64,000 nucleotides of DNA. It comes from Marinomonas piezotolerans (GTDB taxonomy: Bacteria > Pseudomonadota > Gammaproteobacteria > Pseudomonadales > Marinomonadaceae). Where the stretch lies: the NCBI RefSeq assembly GCF_003362755.1, contig NZ_QKRA01000002.1, forward strand, positions 186,001-250,000, written 5' to 3'. The notes under the pieces were generated by a model that was not told where the DNA came from, searched no databases, and saw only the letters and a program-made list of their open reading frames with translations. The translations under genes were made by a program, and so were the position numbers. This document shows, piece by piece, positions 1 through 10,065 of the stretch (positions within the stretch are counted from its first letter, which is position 1; each line of letters opens with the position of its first letter).

Positions 1-459
1 GATGCTTATCATCTAACCGCTGGGCCTGAGAATGGTGAAGGCGCGGCCAGAGCAATGCAGCAGGCAATAACAATGGCTGGAATTGACGCCGCTCAGATCG
101 GCTACGTCAACGCTCACGCGACATCTACTCCAGTGGGGGATCGTGGTGAAATTAATGCCTTACGAGCAGTCTTTGGTGAATCCGTTACTCAAGTGGCGAT
201 CTCATCAACGAAATCCTCTACCGGTCACTTATTAGGCGCAGCGGGAGGCGTTGAGAGTATTTTCAGTGCCCAAGCGTTACGAACCAATACCCTTCCCCCT
301 ACCCTAAATTTGCACCACCCAGAAGACAGCATGGCGGATCTCGACTTAGTCCCTCTCAAAGCTCGCCAACAAGCCGTTGATTATGTGCTATGTAATGGGT
401 TTGGTTTTGGCGGAGTGAATGCTGCGCTGATACTGAAACGTTTTACAGCCAAGGAATAG
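1..459 (+). CDS. fabF: Beta-ketoacyl-ACP synthase II-type enzyme, C-terminal part
   Basis: This is the 3' part of a condensing enzyme of fatty acid or polyketide synthesis, which joins malonyl-ACP to an acyl chain. The frame is open from base 1, so the true start and the active-site cysteine lie left of the window. The visible part carries both conserved histidine motifs of the family: [11 protein letters not shown] (about residues 39-49 of the fragment) and the lysine/histidine block [15 protein letters not shown]. It ends with the [11 protein letters not shown] glycine loop near the C-terminus. FabF is the closest common family; a FabF-like paralogue or a polyketide-type synthase cannot be excluded from the C-terminal part alone. 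Confidence 0.8.
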   Translation, partial: DAYHLTAGPENGEGAARAMQQAITMAGIDAAQIGYVNAHATSTPVGDRGEINALRAVFGESVTQVAISSTKSSTGHLLGAAGGVESIFSAQALRTNTLPPTLNLHHPEDSMADLDLVPLKARQQAVDYVLCNGFGFGGVNAALILKRFTAKE

Positions 460-490
460 ACCACTTTTGGGGTTAAACGAAAGGCGTAAA

Positions 491-512
491 AAAGGCTGCC
501 ACAGCAGCCTTT
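491..512 (-). terminator. Rho-independent terminator between convergent genes
   Basis: Perfect hairpin AAAGGCTGC-caca-GCAGCCTTT. Read on the minus strand it is followed by a six-T run, so it mainly ends the TRAP operon. It can also act on the fabF-like gene from the other side. Confidence 0.75.
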
Positions 513-555
513 GTAATGCACATTGATAACGCGAACGTCTGATACTCGATCAGAG

Positions 556-1875
556 CTAATTCATCAGCTTATCAGGTAGCCAAGTCACCAAATCTGGGTT
601 GAACATCACGATGATCAGTACCAGAAGCTTAATCAAAACAAACGGTGTGACCGAGCGGTAGATATCGAGCATGGTTATCCCCGGTGGCGCGATACCTTTT
701 AGGTAGAACAAGGCAAAGCCATAAGGAGGAGTTTGTACCGCGATTTCAATGTTTAAGATCATTAGGATACCGAACCAGATTGGATCAAAACCTAGTGATA
801 CCGCGATCGGGGTAAAGATGGGCGCGCACATTAAGACAATAATGAATTCATCAATGATGAAGCCAAGTAGAAGCATGATTACTTGGAACAGCAAGATGAC
901 CATCATGGGCGGTAAGCCTAAGTCTTGAGTGAACCCCGCAACCATGCTCTGTACGCCCATCAATAGATGGAAATTACTAAACACTGTTGCACCAAAGATA
1001 ATCCACATTGCAACGCTAACGAGCGCTGCCGCGCGAATACCAGCACTTCTAACCATGCGAGGCTTTAGACGCTTAAAGAACATCGCTAGTAAGATAGCGC
1101 CTACAACACCAATCGCTCCTGATTCTGTGGGTGTTGCGATCCCCATAATAATACTGCCTAAGACCGCAACAATTAGTAGCAGTGCTAGGCCACCGTCACG
1201 TGCCGTTAAAAACTTTTCTTTGGTAGTTTTCGGGACGTCAGGCATTTTGTCCAGCGGTGCCTTTTTAGGGTTCAGTTTGCAAGAAATGACGACATACGCG
1301 ATGAGTAAGATGATGGTAATCAGAGCCGGCACCAAAGCACCGATAAACATTCTACCAACGGAATTCTGTGTCGATGAAGCAAACATGATCATTGGAATGC
1401 TGGGCGGTATCAGTATCCCAAGACCACCGCCTGCCATAATCACACCTAATGCGAGACGTTTGTCATAACCACGTTCTAGCATAGGTTTTAGGGCGATACT
1501 GCCAGACGTCATGATACCGGCACCAATAATACCAACCATTGCCCCGATCATTGAGCAAACAACTATGACGCTGATGGCTAAAGAGCCCCGCACCTTGCCG
1601 ATGATTATTTGGCTAGCATTAAACATGGCATCACCAATGCCTGAGCGTGTCAGCAGTTGGCCCATATATATGTACAGAGGAATCGCCAATAGGATGAAAC
1701 TAAAATGAGTTGCTTCTAAAGTGGTTGGGATGACATTGAATAGGCCGTCACCCCACGTGATGTAGCCAATGCCCATTGCAATGCCGCCCAGTGCCAAACC
1801 AACTGGTGCGCCCAACGCAAATGTTATGAGGATACAAACCAGCAACACGCCAGTTAATACTTCGATACTCATCAT
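556..1875 (-). CDS. dctM: TRAP transporter large permease (DctM family)
   Basis: Large membrane subunit of a tripartite ATP-independent periplasmic transporter, which imports organic acids using an ion gradient. At 439 aa it has the usual DctM length and is hydrophobic along its whole length, with about 11-12 predicted membrane helices. The glycine-rich stretches GAMVGIIGAGIMTSGS (about residues 110-125) and GGGLGILIPPSIPMIM (about 148-163) are typical of the family. Its start overlaps the stop of the small permease by one base (TAATG), indicating translational coupling. The substrate cannot be read from the sequence. Confidence 0.93.
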   Translation of the reverse strand: MMSIEVLTGVLLVCILITFALGAPVGLALGGIAMGIGYITWGDGLFNVIPTTLEATHFSFILLAIPLYIYMGQLLTRSGIGDAMFNASQIIIGKVRGSLAISVIVVCSMIGAMVGIIGAGIMTSGSIALKPMLERGYDKRLALGVIMAGGGLGILIPPSIPMIMFASSTQNSVGRMFIGALVPALITIILLIAYVVISCKLNPKKAPLDKMPDVPKTTKEKFLTARDGGLALLLIVAVLGSIIMGIATPTESGAIGVVGAILLAMFFKRLKPRMVRSAGIRAAALVSVAMWIIFGATVFSNFHLLMGVQSMVAGFTQDLGLPPMMVILLFQVIMLLLGFIIDEFIIVLMCAPIFTPIAVSLGFDPIWFGILMILNIEIAVQTPPYGFALFYLKGIAPPGITMLDIYRSVTPFVLIKLLVLIIVMFNPDLVTWLPDKLMN

Positions 1876-2429
1876 TATTGGTTGTCCTCATCGTTTTCAA
1901 GATTAAGCTCAGGCAGTAGCTTCTTGCCAGTCAGTAGGTGATAAGCGTCGTCTAACCAGTCGCTCGATAACTGAACAATGAATAGAGCACTGGACACAGC
2001 CATCATCACCCAGTAGTGGTGCATCTGAGGTGCCCACTCACTTTGGCGGCGGTAATTAAACTCAATCGCCTCTTCAAATTTACCAATGCTCATTTTGAAC
2101 ACGATGACCAGAAAAAAAATGCCAAGCGCAAACGACAGCACGTTGAATAGGCTTTGTATTCTTGGAGAGACTTTGTTGTACAGAATGTCTACGTTGATGT
2201 GGCCACGGCGCTGTTGCGCATAGGCACCGCCCAATGCGGCGATATAGCCGAACATAAACAGTGATAGGTCGTAGGCCCAGATAGTAGGTTTGTTTAAGAA
2301 GTAGCGAGAAAATACTTCGAAAGCGACAACAAACGCCAAGGCTGGCATGGCATAAGAAACGGACTTGCCAACGAATGCCACCACACGGTGGACCGTAAGG
2401 CAATATAGCCTTATCGCAGTCAATAACAT
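1875..2429 (-). CDS. dctQ: TRAP transporter small permease (DctQ family)
   Basis: Small membrane subunit of the TRAP transporter, 184 aa, with four hydrophobic segments at about residues 20-45, 55-75, 95-118 and 135-155. The start has a GAGGT ribosome site eight bases upstream. It follows the binding-protein gene after a gap containing a strong hairpin and is coupled by one overlapping base to the large permease. A shorter frame on the same strand inside this gene is a shadow. Confidence 0.9.
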   Translation of the reverse strand: MLLTAIRLYCLTVHRVVAFVGKSVSYAMPALAFVVAFEVFSRYFLNKPTIWAYDLSLFMFGYIAALGGAYAQQRRGHINVDILYNKVSPRIQSLFNVLSFALGIFFLVIVFKMSIGKFEEAIEFNYRRQSEWAPQMHHYWVMMAVSSALFIVQLSSDWLDDAYHLLTGKKLLPELNLENDEDNQ

Positions 2430-2457
2430 GCAAGTGTACCTCGAGAATAAACGAAAA

Positions 2458-2483
2458 AAGGCGAGCGTGGAGGCGCTCGCCTT
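2458..2483 (-). terminator. Intercistronic hairpin between dctP and dctQ
   Basis: AAGGCGAGCG-tggagg-CGCTCGCCTT forms a 10-bp stem. On the minus strand a short T/A tail follows. Such hairpins commonly let the binding-protein transcript accumulate above the permease genes; here this is inferred from position. Confidence 0.6.
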
Positions 2484-2498
2484 AATAGGAAAGATCGA

Positions 2499-3524
2499 TT
2501 ACTTCTGTTGTTCGCGAAGAATATCGATCAGACGCTTGCTATAAGGGCCCGCTTTAGCGTACTCGTCCCATAGTCCTGCACCGGCTTCAGCCCAAGCTTC
2601 TTTGTCAGCTGCGCTTGGCTCTGGAGACCATTTCAAGCCTTTTGCTTCCATTTCAGCAACTGCTTCGGATTCCCATTGCTTAGACTTCTCTAATTGCTCT
2701 TGGGCATGCGTCGTTGTCGCCGCTTTAACGGCTGCTTGTTGCTCGTCAGTCAGTTTACGCCAAGCATTTCGGTTCACAATAATTGGTAACACTTGTGCGC
2801 CCGCTAGAGGAAGTGGGTACATATACTTAGCGACTTCTACATGGTTACCATCACGGTGGTCGATCATATTAGAGCCGATAGAACCATCGATGACGCCGGT
2901 AGAAAGAGACGTATAAATTTCAGACCAAGCTAAGGATACGGGTGATGCACCTAGATTACGTAAGAACTTTCCGTAAGCACCGGGAGCGCGGATCTTTAAC
3001 CCCTTAAAGTCTTCAACTGAGTTGATTGGTTCTTTGGTGATGATGTACACCGGAGGCTGGATGTAAGGATCAAGCCAAACAAGACCTTGAGATCCATACG
3101 CTTCTTTCAGGACTTGATCCCAACCTTTCTCGTGGAACAGTGCATTCAGCTCATCAGTGTCATCCGTCCCGCCAGGAAGACCGATTTCAACAACGCCTGC
3201 TGGTAATTCACCCGCGTGCATGGATTGAAAAGGCGCACCCATGGTGACAAGGCCTGATTTAACAGCGCCTAAAATTCCTGTCGTGCCAACACCTTCACCG
3301 GAATACAGCACCTGAACTTTGATATCACCATTGGTGTTCGTTTCGATGTTTTTAGCTAGGTTTTCGTAGATTTCACCAAAAGCTGTTCCACGACCATAAA
3401 GGTTCGCAAAACGCCAATTGTGGTCAGCTGCATGAGCCGAAGTCATCACTGCGCTTGTTCCTAAAGCAACAGCGATAGAGCTAACGACTAAACGTTTTTT
3501 TACTTTTTGTAGAGTTTTTAACAT
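2499..3524 (-). CDS. dctP: TRAP transporter periplasmic binding protein (DctP family)
   Basis: Soluble substrate-binding subunit of the TRAP system, 341 aa from the chosen start. The ATG at 3524 is preferred over the upstream in-frame codon at 3563 because an AGAGG ribosome site sits just ahead of it. It then begins with a clean signal peptide (MLKTLQKVKKRLVVSSIAVALG, shown here only in outline as basic, hydrophobic, then an AHA-A cleavage site near residue 33). The conserved DctP region with the substrate-contacting arginine (GLKIRAPG, about residue 180) is present. First gene of the operon. No regulator lies next to it, so its inducer is unknown. Confidence 0.92.
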   Translation of the reverse strand: MLKTLQKVKKRLVVSSIAVALGTSAVMTSAHAADHNWRFANLYGRGTAFGEIYENLAKNIETNTNGDIKVQVLYSGEGVGTTGILGAVKSGLVTMGAPFQSMHAGELPAGVVEIGLPGGTDDTDELNALFHEKGWDQVLKEAYGSQGLVWLDPYIQPPVYIITKEPINSVEDFKGLKIRAPGAYGKFLRNLGASPVSLAWSEIYTSLSTGVIDGSIGSNMIDHRDGNHVEVAKYMYPLPLAGAQVLPIIVNRNAWRKLTDEQQAAVKAATTTHAQEQLEKSKQWESEAVAEMEAKGLKWSPEPSAADKEAWAEAGAGLWDEYAKAGPYSKRLIDILREQQK

Positions 3525-3900
3525 GAGTAACCTCTTGCATAAGAGTCTTCCTAAACAAGCCACGTCCTCCCCGACAATGGCACCGTGGGGGCGATACTTT
3601 CAAAAAGTTTGCACAGATTAAACCGTGCAAAATCTACCTAAAGTTTTGTCCTGATCAAACAATCAGTGAGGAATAAAAAGCCCTTATAAATCATGCGTAT
3701 AGTTACTTTCTATGAATTTCAATGCACTAGTTTAGGGCTAAATCATCATGCTGTTGGAACGGTTCTATAATGGTATAGAGGTTTGATTATTAACGTATTT
3801 TTTAACCATCATTGGTATAAAAATTAAATAATCAATCATGAGCGGATTGGCGCCTCACGGGCGCACTGATATAGTGCATTTTGGCGTCGATAAGTCGAAA
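3525..3900. other. Intergenic region upstream of dctP
   Basis: About 375 bp without a credible gene. It must hold the dctP promoter on the minus strand. A C4/G4 inverted pair spans about 3568-3590, and a short GC hairpin (GCGCC-tcac-GGGCGC) lies near 3850-3866. I see no clear operator or RNA gene. Confidence 0.4.
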
Positions 3901-3925
3901 AAAAAGGAAGCACTGCTTCCTTTTT
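3901..3925 (-). terminator. Rho-independent terminator of the chemoreceptor gene
   Basis: AAAAAGGAAGCA-c-TGCTTCCTTTTT is a near-perfect palindrome 31 bases beyond the chemoreceptor stop. It has T runs on both strands and can act bidirectionally. Confidence 0.7.
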
Positions 3926-3956
3926 TTTCTTATTAATTATTTTGAAAAAATAGTCA

Positions 3957-5843
3957 TTATTTTATTTCAAATTGCGCGATTTGTTGCGTTAAGCGTGATG
4001 CATGACCATGGATATCTTGCCCTGATGCTTTGATATTTTGTGTGGCATGGTAGTTATGCTCGATGCTCTTAGCGATATCGTCCATATCTTTAGCCATTGC
4101 TTGGGTGGTTAGAACAACTTCTTGTATTGACGCCGAGATAGATTGGGTTTGTTCCGCTGCATCCAACGTTAAGGCTTCCACTGCTTTAATGGTGCTGACG
4201 GCGGCCTCGCCTTTCTCTTTGCCTGTGGCGACTTGTTCTAAGCTGGTTGCCATGGCCGAAATGACGTTTTGTGTCTCCTGCTGTATGCCTTCGATTTTAC
4301 TGGTGATACTGCTGGTGGCTTTAACAGTCTGCTCTGCAAGCGTTCTGACTTCGTCTGCGACCACGGCAAACCCGCGGCCTGCCTCCCCTGCTCGGGCTGC
4401 TTCGATCGCTGCATTCAGCGCCAGTAGATTGGTTTGTTCAGCAACGCCGACGATCAGGTCGATGACGGAGTCTATTTCTTTGGAACGCTCACCAAGCTGA
4501 GAGACGCTGATGTGGGTTTGCTCAATAGAAGACGCGACAGCTTGAATGGCCTCAATCGCATTACCTATGACTTGAGCCCCTGACTGAGCCGATTGGTGTG
4601 CGTTGTTAGCTGCGTCATTGACCTGTTGTGTCATATTGCTGACGTCGGCGGAAGTGTGAGAAATCTCTTCGGTGGCCGTCGCCAATGTGTTACTACGATC
4701 TCGAATTTGTTCGCTGCTCGATACAATGGTAAATGCATCGTCACTCAGGTGATCGGCTGTCTCGACCAGCACCTGATTACTATCACGCAATTGCGTAACA
4801 AGCTCACTCAGGTTGGCGGTCATTGTATTAGAGGTCAGTAAAATCTGATCCAGCTCGTCTTTGTGGTTTAGATTATGGTCTGAATGGTGTGTCAGTTTAC
4901 CACTTGCGACTTCTTGCAAGCGTTTCAAAATGGTTTGAATTTTTTGGCTCAGCGTATAAATCAGCATCGAGATGATCGCGCCAATTAAAAGCGTCAGTGC
5001 GACACCGCCGATAATAAGGTTACGGCGTGCTTCGATGGCGGTTTCATGGACTTGCAGTTGTGCCGTCTCTAGTAATGGACTTTTCAGGTATTCCGTCACT
5101 TGTCTCATGGTAACTGAGTTTTGCTCGCGAGCGGATTCCAAATGCTGGGATATTTGTTGCAGCGATAGCGATAAGCTGGAAACTTGGTCCACGACGGCGC
5201 GATAAGACTCAATAGCAGGATTAAAATCTTCGCCAAAACCGATATCGTTGATTTGTTTTAGAAGTCGATCGATGAAGCTATTCCAGACATCAAGGTTGGC
5301 TTGAGATGGGTATGCGAGAAAGTCTTTTTCCTTAGCTCGCACATCTTTAAACGTCGATGCGAATTGTGCCAGTATCGCTAACTGTTGCTGTGCTTCATTT
5401 GCTCTTTCATTGAGAGTGGATAACGCACCACTTTGATTGTCTGCGCCCAGCGATTGCATGATGTCGAGGAATTGTTTCAGACTGCTCAGATAGTCAGGCA
5501 GGCTCTCGGCTAATGTTTCCATGTCTTGCTTAGCTTGGCTGTCCAAATATGGGTTTTCAAGCGCGTTACGTACTAGGTTTTGCTGAGACAATTGCTCCAG
5601 TTCTTGATACAGCCAGTCCATATTGCTTGGCGTTGGATTGGCAGCCTGGCGCTCAAATTTTAGGAGCGTTACTTCCAAATTGCTCAGATCCGCGTAACTG
5701 TCTGCGATGAGATTGGCTTTGAGTGATGCATTTTGCATCTGTTGGAAATTCATAATGGCGTAGAAGCCAAATCCTGCAAAACCAACACAGACCAAGATTA
5801 AGACAGTGATTAACTTCTGACGCAAAGAAAGTGATAGTGGCAC
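3957..5843 (-). CDS. Methyl-accepting chemotaxis protein
   Basis: Transmembrane chemoreceptor of 628 aa that signals to CheA/CheW. A first membrane helix lies at about residues 11-30, followed by a helical periplasmic sensor of about 240 residues. A second helix is at about 274-297, then a HAMP segment to about 350 and the cytoplasmic signalling domain. The highly conserved hairpin tip ([19 protein letters not shown]) is at about residues 470-490. There is no C-terminal pentapeptide for CheR binding. The start is GTG, with AGGAG five bases ahead. It is monocistronic, with its own terminator; the ligand is not predictable. Confidence 0.95.
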   Translation of the reverse strand: MPLSLSLRQKLITVLILVCVGFAGFGFYAIMNFQQMQNASLKANLIADSYADLSNLEVTLLKFERQAANPTPSNMDWLYQELEQLSQQNLVRNALENPYLDSQAKQDMETLAESLPDYLSSLKQFLDIMQSLGADNQSGALSTLNERANEAQQQLAILAQFASTFKDVRAKEKDFLAYPSQANLDVWNSFIDRLLKQINDIGFGEDFNPAIESYRAVVDQVSSLSLSLQQISQHLESAREQNSVTMRQVTEYLKSPLLETAQLQVHETAIEARRNLIIGGVALTLLIGAIISMLIYTLSQKIQTILKRLQEVASGKLTHHSDHNLNHKDELDQILLTSNTMTANLSELVTQLRDSNQVLVETADHLSDDAFTIVSSSEQIRDRSNTLATATEEISHTSADVSNMTQQVNDAANNAHQSAQSGAQVIGNAIEAIQAVASSIEQTHISVSQLGERSKEIDSVIDLIVGVAEQTNLLALNAAIEAARAGEAGRGFAVVADEVRTLAEQTVKATSSITSKIEGIQQETQNVISAMATSLEQVATGKEKGEAAVSTIKAVEALTLDAAEQTQSISASIQEVVLTTQAMAKDMDDIAKSIEHNYHATQNIKASGQDIHGHASRLTQQIAQFEIK

Positions 5844-5896
5844 GATAACTCCTACGTTTGGGCAAGCGTTAAACTAAGACGGGTTTTGTCGGCGTA

Positions 5897-5982
5897 TTAA
5901 AAAAAGCCCGTGCGGAGCTCGGGCTATTAAATAAGTACGTAGACTTTCAATTAAGAAGCGTGAAAGAGTCTTCTTAATTGCA
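5897..5982 (-). ncRNA. Candidate small RNA or orphan leader with two hairpins
   Basis: On the minus strand a 10-bp perfect stem (AATTAAGAAG / CTTCTTAATT, arms at 5949-5958 and 5970-5979) is followed about 25 bases later by a GC-rich terminator. The terminator has AGCCCG/CGGGCT arms at 5905-5910 and 5920-5925 and seven Ts. It lies more than 50 bases upstream of the chemoreceptor start and behind no convincing gene, so the terminated transcript would itself be the product, or a leader controlling the receptor. No promoter was defined. The 65-codon frame overlapping it looks non-coding. Confidence 0.4.
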
Positions 5983-6192
5983 TTGAAGAAGATAAACAAC
6001 AGGGTGATCAAATCTATCAACATCAATCGATTAACAATAGAGAAGCTAATAGGTGATTGAAATGTAAACATCTAAACCTAAAGTTAGGCGTTGACCAAAC
6101 TTTGTGGATAAGCAAAATGACATAATAGAAGCCACTAACGATGAGGTGACTTAGGTATCATTTGAATGACAGATTGGGTTGAAGAGGGTGTC

Positions 6193-7137
6193 ATGAGTAC
6201 AAAAAACTATTCGCTTGGCCAAGTAGGTGACTACGAAATCAAGCAACTTAAAGTATTTAAAACAGTCGTTGACTGTGGTGGCTTCTCTGCGGCGGAAACC
6301 GTTTTGAACATCGGTCGGTCAACCATTAGCTTACACATCTCCAACTTGGAATCACGTCTGAATCTGACGCTGTGTAAGCGCGGTCGAGGCGGCTTTTCTC
6401 TCACCCAAGAAGGCGAAATCATCTATCGAATGACGGAGTCACTCATCGAGTCGTTAGACGCATTTCGAACGACCGTTAATAACTTGAACGCAAGTTTGAC
6501 GGGACGATTGCGAATTGCGATGTCGGATAAAGTAAGCTTGGACCCGCGCAGCCGCTTTCCGGCCTTGATTCATGATTTTACTGGTACTGCGCCTGAAGTA
6601 TCGATTACAACGCAAGTGGCTCCTATGGCAAATATCGAGCGAATGATCCTGAATGATGAGGCGGACATCGGTTTCATTCCCTACCATCGCAAGCTCGATG
6701 GCTTAGAGTATTTCCATTTATACAGTGATCGTTGTTTTGTTTACGCATCGAAAGACCACCCTTTGGCGAGCATGGATGAGGAGGAGCAGATTCGCACGGT
6801 GGATACCTTTCCAGCTTCACACGCAGGGTTAAAGCCTCACGAGGGCGTCAGCGAGCAAATCTCAAATATGAATTTGTCGGCCATTTCTTACTTTTATGAT
6901 TCCAGATTGTCGCTGATTTTATCTGGGCGCTTTATTGGTTTCTTGCCCGAGGAATACGCCCGTGATTATGTGACGCGTGGCGATATTGTACCGATCGCTG
7001 TGAACCATCGATCTTATACACTAGGCATGGCTGTGACGTTCAAAAAAACAGCCCAACCCAACAAACCAAGAGAGCTGTTCTTACAAGTGATCCGTGAACA
7101 CTTCGTCATGGATGATTCAAGCGTTGCGCCGTATTAG
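6193..7137 (+). CDS. LysR-family transcriptional regulator
   Basis: DNA-binding regulator of 314 aa. The start at 6193 has a GAGG site about six bases ahead; the in-frame ATG at 6166 lacks one. The winged helix-turn-helix is at about residues 15-75 (FSAAETVLNIGRSTISLHISNLE), followed by a periplasmic-binding-protein-like effector domain. It stands alone between the chemoreceptor and gabT, both on the other strand, and has its own terminator. No divergent target gene is close, so the regulon is unknown. Confidence 0.88.
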   Translation: MSTKNYSLGQVGDYEIKQLKVFKTVVDCGGFSAAETVLNIGRSTISLHISNLESRLNLTLCKRGRGGFSLTQEGEIIYRMTESLIESLDAFRTTVNNLNASLTGRLRIAMSDKVSLDPRSRFPALIHDFTGTAPEVSITTQVAPMANIERMILNDEADIGFIPYHRKLDGLEYFHLYSDRCFVYASKDHPLASMDEEEQIRTVDTFPASHAGLKPHEGVSEQISNMNLSAISYFYDSRLSLILSGRFIGFLPEEYARDYVTRGDIVPIAVNHRSYTLGMAVTFKKTAQPNKPRELFLQVIREHFVMDDSSVAPY

Positions 7138-7176
7138 CGTTCGCTGCTTTGACCTTGCTTTCAAAGCAACTAAAAA

Positions 7177-7203
7177 AGCCCTTGTTCAAATAGAACAAGG
7201 GCT
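7177..7203. terminator. Bidirectional terminator between lysR and gabT
   Basis: Perfect 11-bp stem AGCCCTTGTTC-aaata-GAACAAGGGCT with A/T runs on both sides, between the convergent LysR gene and gabT. Confidence 0.85.
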
Positions 7204-7280
7204 GAAAAAACAAGATAGACACTTTAAAAGTGCTATCTTGCGAACGGAAGCCTAGGAGGACGAACCGTTAAAACGAAAGG

Positions 7281-8558
7281 TTAAACCAGCTCTTTGAAGC
7301 AGCGTTTAAAGATCTCCATACCTTCGTCGATGATGTCCATTTCGATCGTTAATGCAGGTAGGAAGCGGATCACGTTGCCGCGAATACCACAAGAAAGAAG
7401 CACCAAGCCATTTTCAGCAGCTTTTGCAGATAGCCCTTTCGCTAGCTCGGCGTTAGGTTGGTTCACATCCCCCTCTTTCACCAATTCTACGGCGATCATC
7501 GCACCGGCATTACGGATATCGCCAATGATTTGCGGGTAGTCTGCTTGTAGACCTTTTAAATGCTCCACGAAACGATCACCGACTTGATTGGCACGGTCGC
7601 ATAGCTTTTCTTCTTCAACGATGTCAAATACTGCAAGTGCTGCGGCACAACCCACAGGTGAACCGCCGTATGTGCCACCTAGTCCACCAGGGATCGGTGC
7701 ATCCATGATGTCAGCTTTACCGACAACCGCGGCGATTGGGAAGCCGCCTGCGATGCCTTTTGCAGCCGTCATTAGGTCCGCTTCAATGCCTGCTTGCTCG
7801 TGGCAGAACATAGTACCTGTACGGGCAAAACCTGCTTGGATTTCGTCCAAAATCAATAGAATGCCATGCTCATCACACAAGGCGCGTAACTTCTGTAGGA
7901 AGCTGGCTGATGCAATGTAGAAACCGCCCTCACCTTGTACTGGCTCAATGATGATCGCTGCAACACGAGATGGCTCGATGTCACATGTAAAGCGCATTTG
8001 AAGGTCAGCAAGTGCTTGCTCTTCAGAAATACCTAGGTATTCATTTGGGTATGGCACATGGAAAATATCACTTGGGAAAGGTCCAAAGCCAATTTTGTAA
8101 GGGTTTACTTTACCAGTCAGACCCATGGTCATATTGGTACGGCCGTGAAAGCCACCATTGAATGCGATGATACCTGGGCGGCCAGTGTGGGCACGGGCGA
8201 TCTTGACACAGTTTTCAACGGCTTCGGCACCTGTTGTTACAAAGATCGATTTCTTCGGAGTATCCCCTGGCGCTGCAGCGTTTAGCTTCTCTGCAAGTTC
8301 GACGGCTGATTCATAAGGCGTCACCATGACACATGTGTGGGTAAAACGCTCAAGTTGCGCTTGGACAGCGGCTTTCACTTTTGGATGGTTGTGGCCTGTG
8401 TTGACCACGGCAATACCTGCGCCAAAATCGATATGGCGGTTACCTTCTACATCCCAAATCTCTGCGTTCTGTGCACGGTCAACGTAGACAGGTGCCATGT
8501 TACCTTGGCCACGAGCGATGGCGTTTACTTTGCGTTCTTGTAGGCTAGCGTTTTTCAT
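7281..8558 (-). CDS. gabT: 4-aminobutyrate--2-oxoglutarate aminotransferase
   Basis: PLP-dependent class III aminotransferase, 425 aa, that converts GABA to succinate semialdehyde. It shows the cofactor motifs of the family: TTGAEAVENCVKIAR (about residues 108-122), LDEIQAGFARTG around the PLP-contacting aspartate, and the Schiff-base lysine in AAKGIAGGFP at about residue 266. It lies 40 bases downstream of gabD on the same strand, so the pair probably forms an operon in the order gabD-gabT. It would also finish the putrescine pathway encoded at 40-52 kb. Confidence 0.93.
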   Translation of the reverse strand: MKNASLQERKVNAIARGQGNMAPVYVDRAQNAEIWDVEGNRHIDFGAGIAVVNTGHNHPKVKAAVQAQLERFTHTCVMVTPYESAVELAEKLNAAAPGDTPKKSIFVTTGAEAVENCVKIARAHTGRPGIIAFNGGFHGRTNMTMGLTGKVNPYKIGFGPFPSDIFHVPYPNEYLGISEEQALADLQMRFTCDIEPSRVAAIIIEPVQGEGGFYIASASFLQKLRALCDEHGILLILDEIQAGFARTGTMFCHEQAGIEADLMTAAKGIAGGFPIAAVVGKADIMDAPIPGGLGGTYGGSPVGCAAALAVFDIVEEEKLCDRANQVGDRFVEHLKGLQADYPQIIGDIRNAGAMIAVELVKEGDVNQPNAELAKGLSAKAAENGLVLLSCGIRGNVIRFLPALTIEMDIIDEGMEIFKRCFKELV

Positions 8559-8598
8559 TTGTTATAGTCTCTCTAAATTAAGAAGCGATTTGAGTGGC

Positions 8599-10065
8599 TT
8601 ACTTTAGGCCGCCCATGCATAAATATTTAATTTCTACGTACTCATCGATACCGTACTTGGAACCCTCACGGCCACTGCCAGATTCTTTTACACCACCAAA
8701 TGGCGCAACTTCGCTGGAAATAATGCCTTCATTGATCCCCACCATGCCGTATTCCAGTGCTTCAGATACGCGCCAAATGCGGCTAATATTTTGGGAATAG
8801 AAATAAGATGCCAAGCCAAATGGGGTATTGTTTGCCATTTCAACGGCTTCTTCTTCTGTTTCAAAGCGGAACAATGGCGCGACGGGGCCAAAGATTTCGC
8901 TAGAGAAAATGTCCATATCTTGAGTCACACCTGTCAGGATGGTTGGCTCAAAGAATTGGTCACCCGCTTGCGTCGCTTTGTCTCCGCCGATTAAGGCTTT
9001 TGCACCGTGGTCAATGGCATCGTTCACAAGTTCTTGTACTTTATTCACGGCCGCAGCGTTGATCAGTGGTCCAATATTAACGCCATCCGTAAAGCCGCTT
9101 CCTGTTTTGAATTCAGCCACGCGTTTCGCCAGTTTCTCAGCAAATGCATCATAGACACCGTCTTGAACAAGGATGCGGTTGGCGCATACACAGGTTTGAC
9201 CAGCGTTGCGGTATTTAGAGGCAATCGCGCCTTCTACTGCGGCATCAAGATCTGCGTCGTCAAATACGATGAAAGGTGCGTTACCGCCTAGCTCCATAGA
9301 AGTGCGTTTGACGGTTTGAGCGCATTGAGACAACAACAATTTACCGACGGGTGTTGACCCGGTGAAACTTAATTTACGCACAATAGGGTTGCCTGTCAGA
9401 ACCCCACCAATGGCTTTAGCGTCCGTACCGACAACAACGTTTAGAACCCCAGCAGGGATACCCGCTTGGTGTGCCAACTCAGCGAGTGCTAGCGCGCTCA
9501 ACGGTGTTTCTTCGGATGGCTTGATGACGATCGTACAGCCAGCAGCCAAGGCTGGGCCGGCTTTACGTGTGATCATGGCGATTGGAAAGTTCCAAGGCGT
9601 GATCGCGGCAACCACGCCGATGCCTTGTTTGACCGTGAGTACACGCTTGTCGTTGGCAAACGTTGGAATCACGTCTCCGTACAAACGGCGAGCTTCGTCC
9701 GCAAACCAGTCAATGAACGAAGCACCGTACAGTACTTCGCCTTTTGCTTCGGCCAAGGGTTTACCTTGTTCAAGCGTCATGATCTTGGCTAAATCTTCTT
9801 GGTTGTCCAAGATGAGCTGGTTCCACTTGCGAAGTAGCATTGCACGTTCTTTTGCCGTTTTCGCTTGCCAAGTTTTGTGTGCAGTATTGGCTGCTTTGAC
9901 AGCACGCGTGGTTTCTTCTGCCGCAATGTCTGCCACATCAACAATGTGTTCGCCTGTTGCAGGGTCGATCACTGCGAATGTTTTACCAGAATCAGCCGTA
10001 ATCCACTCGCCATTTACGTAAGATTGGCTTTTCAGCAGATTGGGTTGAGCTAACGTTACTTGCAT
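8599..10065 (-). CDS. gabD: NAD(P)-dependent succinate-semialdehyde dehydrogenase
   Basis: Aldehyde dehydrogenase of 488 aa that oxidises succinate semialdehyde to succinate. The ATG at 10065 is chosen over the earlier in-frame codon at 10113 because GGAG lies seven bases ahead. The catalytic glutamate is in MELGGNAP (about residue 255) and the catalytic cysteine in NAGQTCVCANR (about residue 290); GSTPVGK marks the cofactor fold. It is paired with gabT. Enzymes of this clade also act as 2-ketoglutarate semialdehyde dehydrogenases, which matters because the hydroxyproline genes nearby need one. Confidence 0.92.
   Translation of the reverse strand: MQVTLAQPNLLKSQSYVNGEWITADSGKTFAVIDPATGEHIVDVADIAAEETTRAVKAANTAHKTWQAKTAKERAMLLRKWNQLILDNQEDLAKIMTLEQGKPLAEAKGEVLYGASFIDWFADEARRLYGDVIPTFANDKRVLTVKQGIGVVAAITPWNFPIAMITRKAGPALAAGCTIVIKPSEETPLSALALAELAHQAGIPAGVLNVVVGTDAKAIGGVLTGNPIVRKLSFTGSTPVGKLLLSQCAQTVKRTSMELGGNAPFIVFDDADLDAAVEGAIASKYRNAGQTCVCANRILVQDGVYDAFAEKLAKRVAEFKTGSGFTDGVNIGPLINAAAVNKVQELVNDAIDHGAKALIGGDKATQAGDQFFEPTILTGVTQDMDIFSSEIFGPVAPLFRFETEEEAVEMANNTPFGLASYFYSQNISRIWRVSEALEYGMVGINEGIISSEVAPFGGVKESGSGREGSKYGIDEYVEIKYLCMGGLK

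Noticed and set aside
929..1468. 179-codon frame opposite dctM
   Set aside because: It is antisense to a well-conserved permease, and its composition mirrors the complementary codons.
5874..6071. 65-codon minus-strand frame
   Set aside because: It runs through two strong hairpins and a terminator, has no ribosome site, and has an unconvincing composition.
9362..10021. 219-codon frame opposite gabD
   Set aside because: It is antisense to a complete aldehyde dehydrogenase with no independent support.
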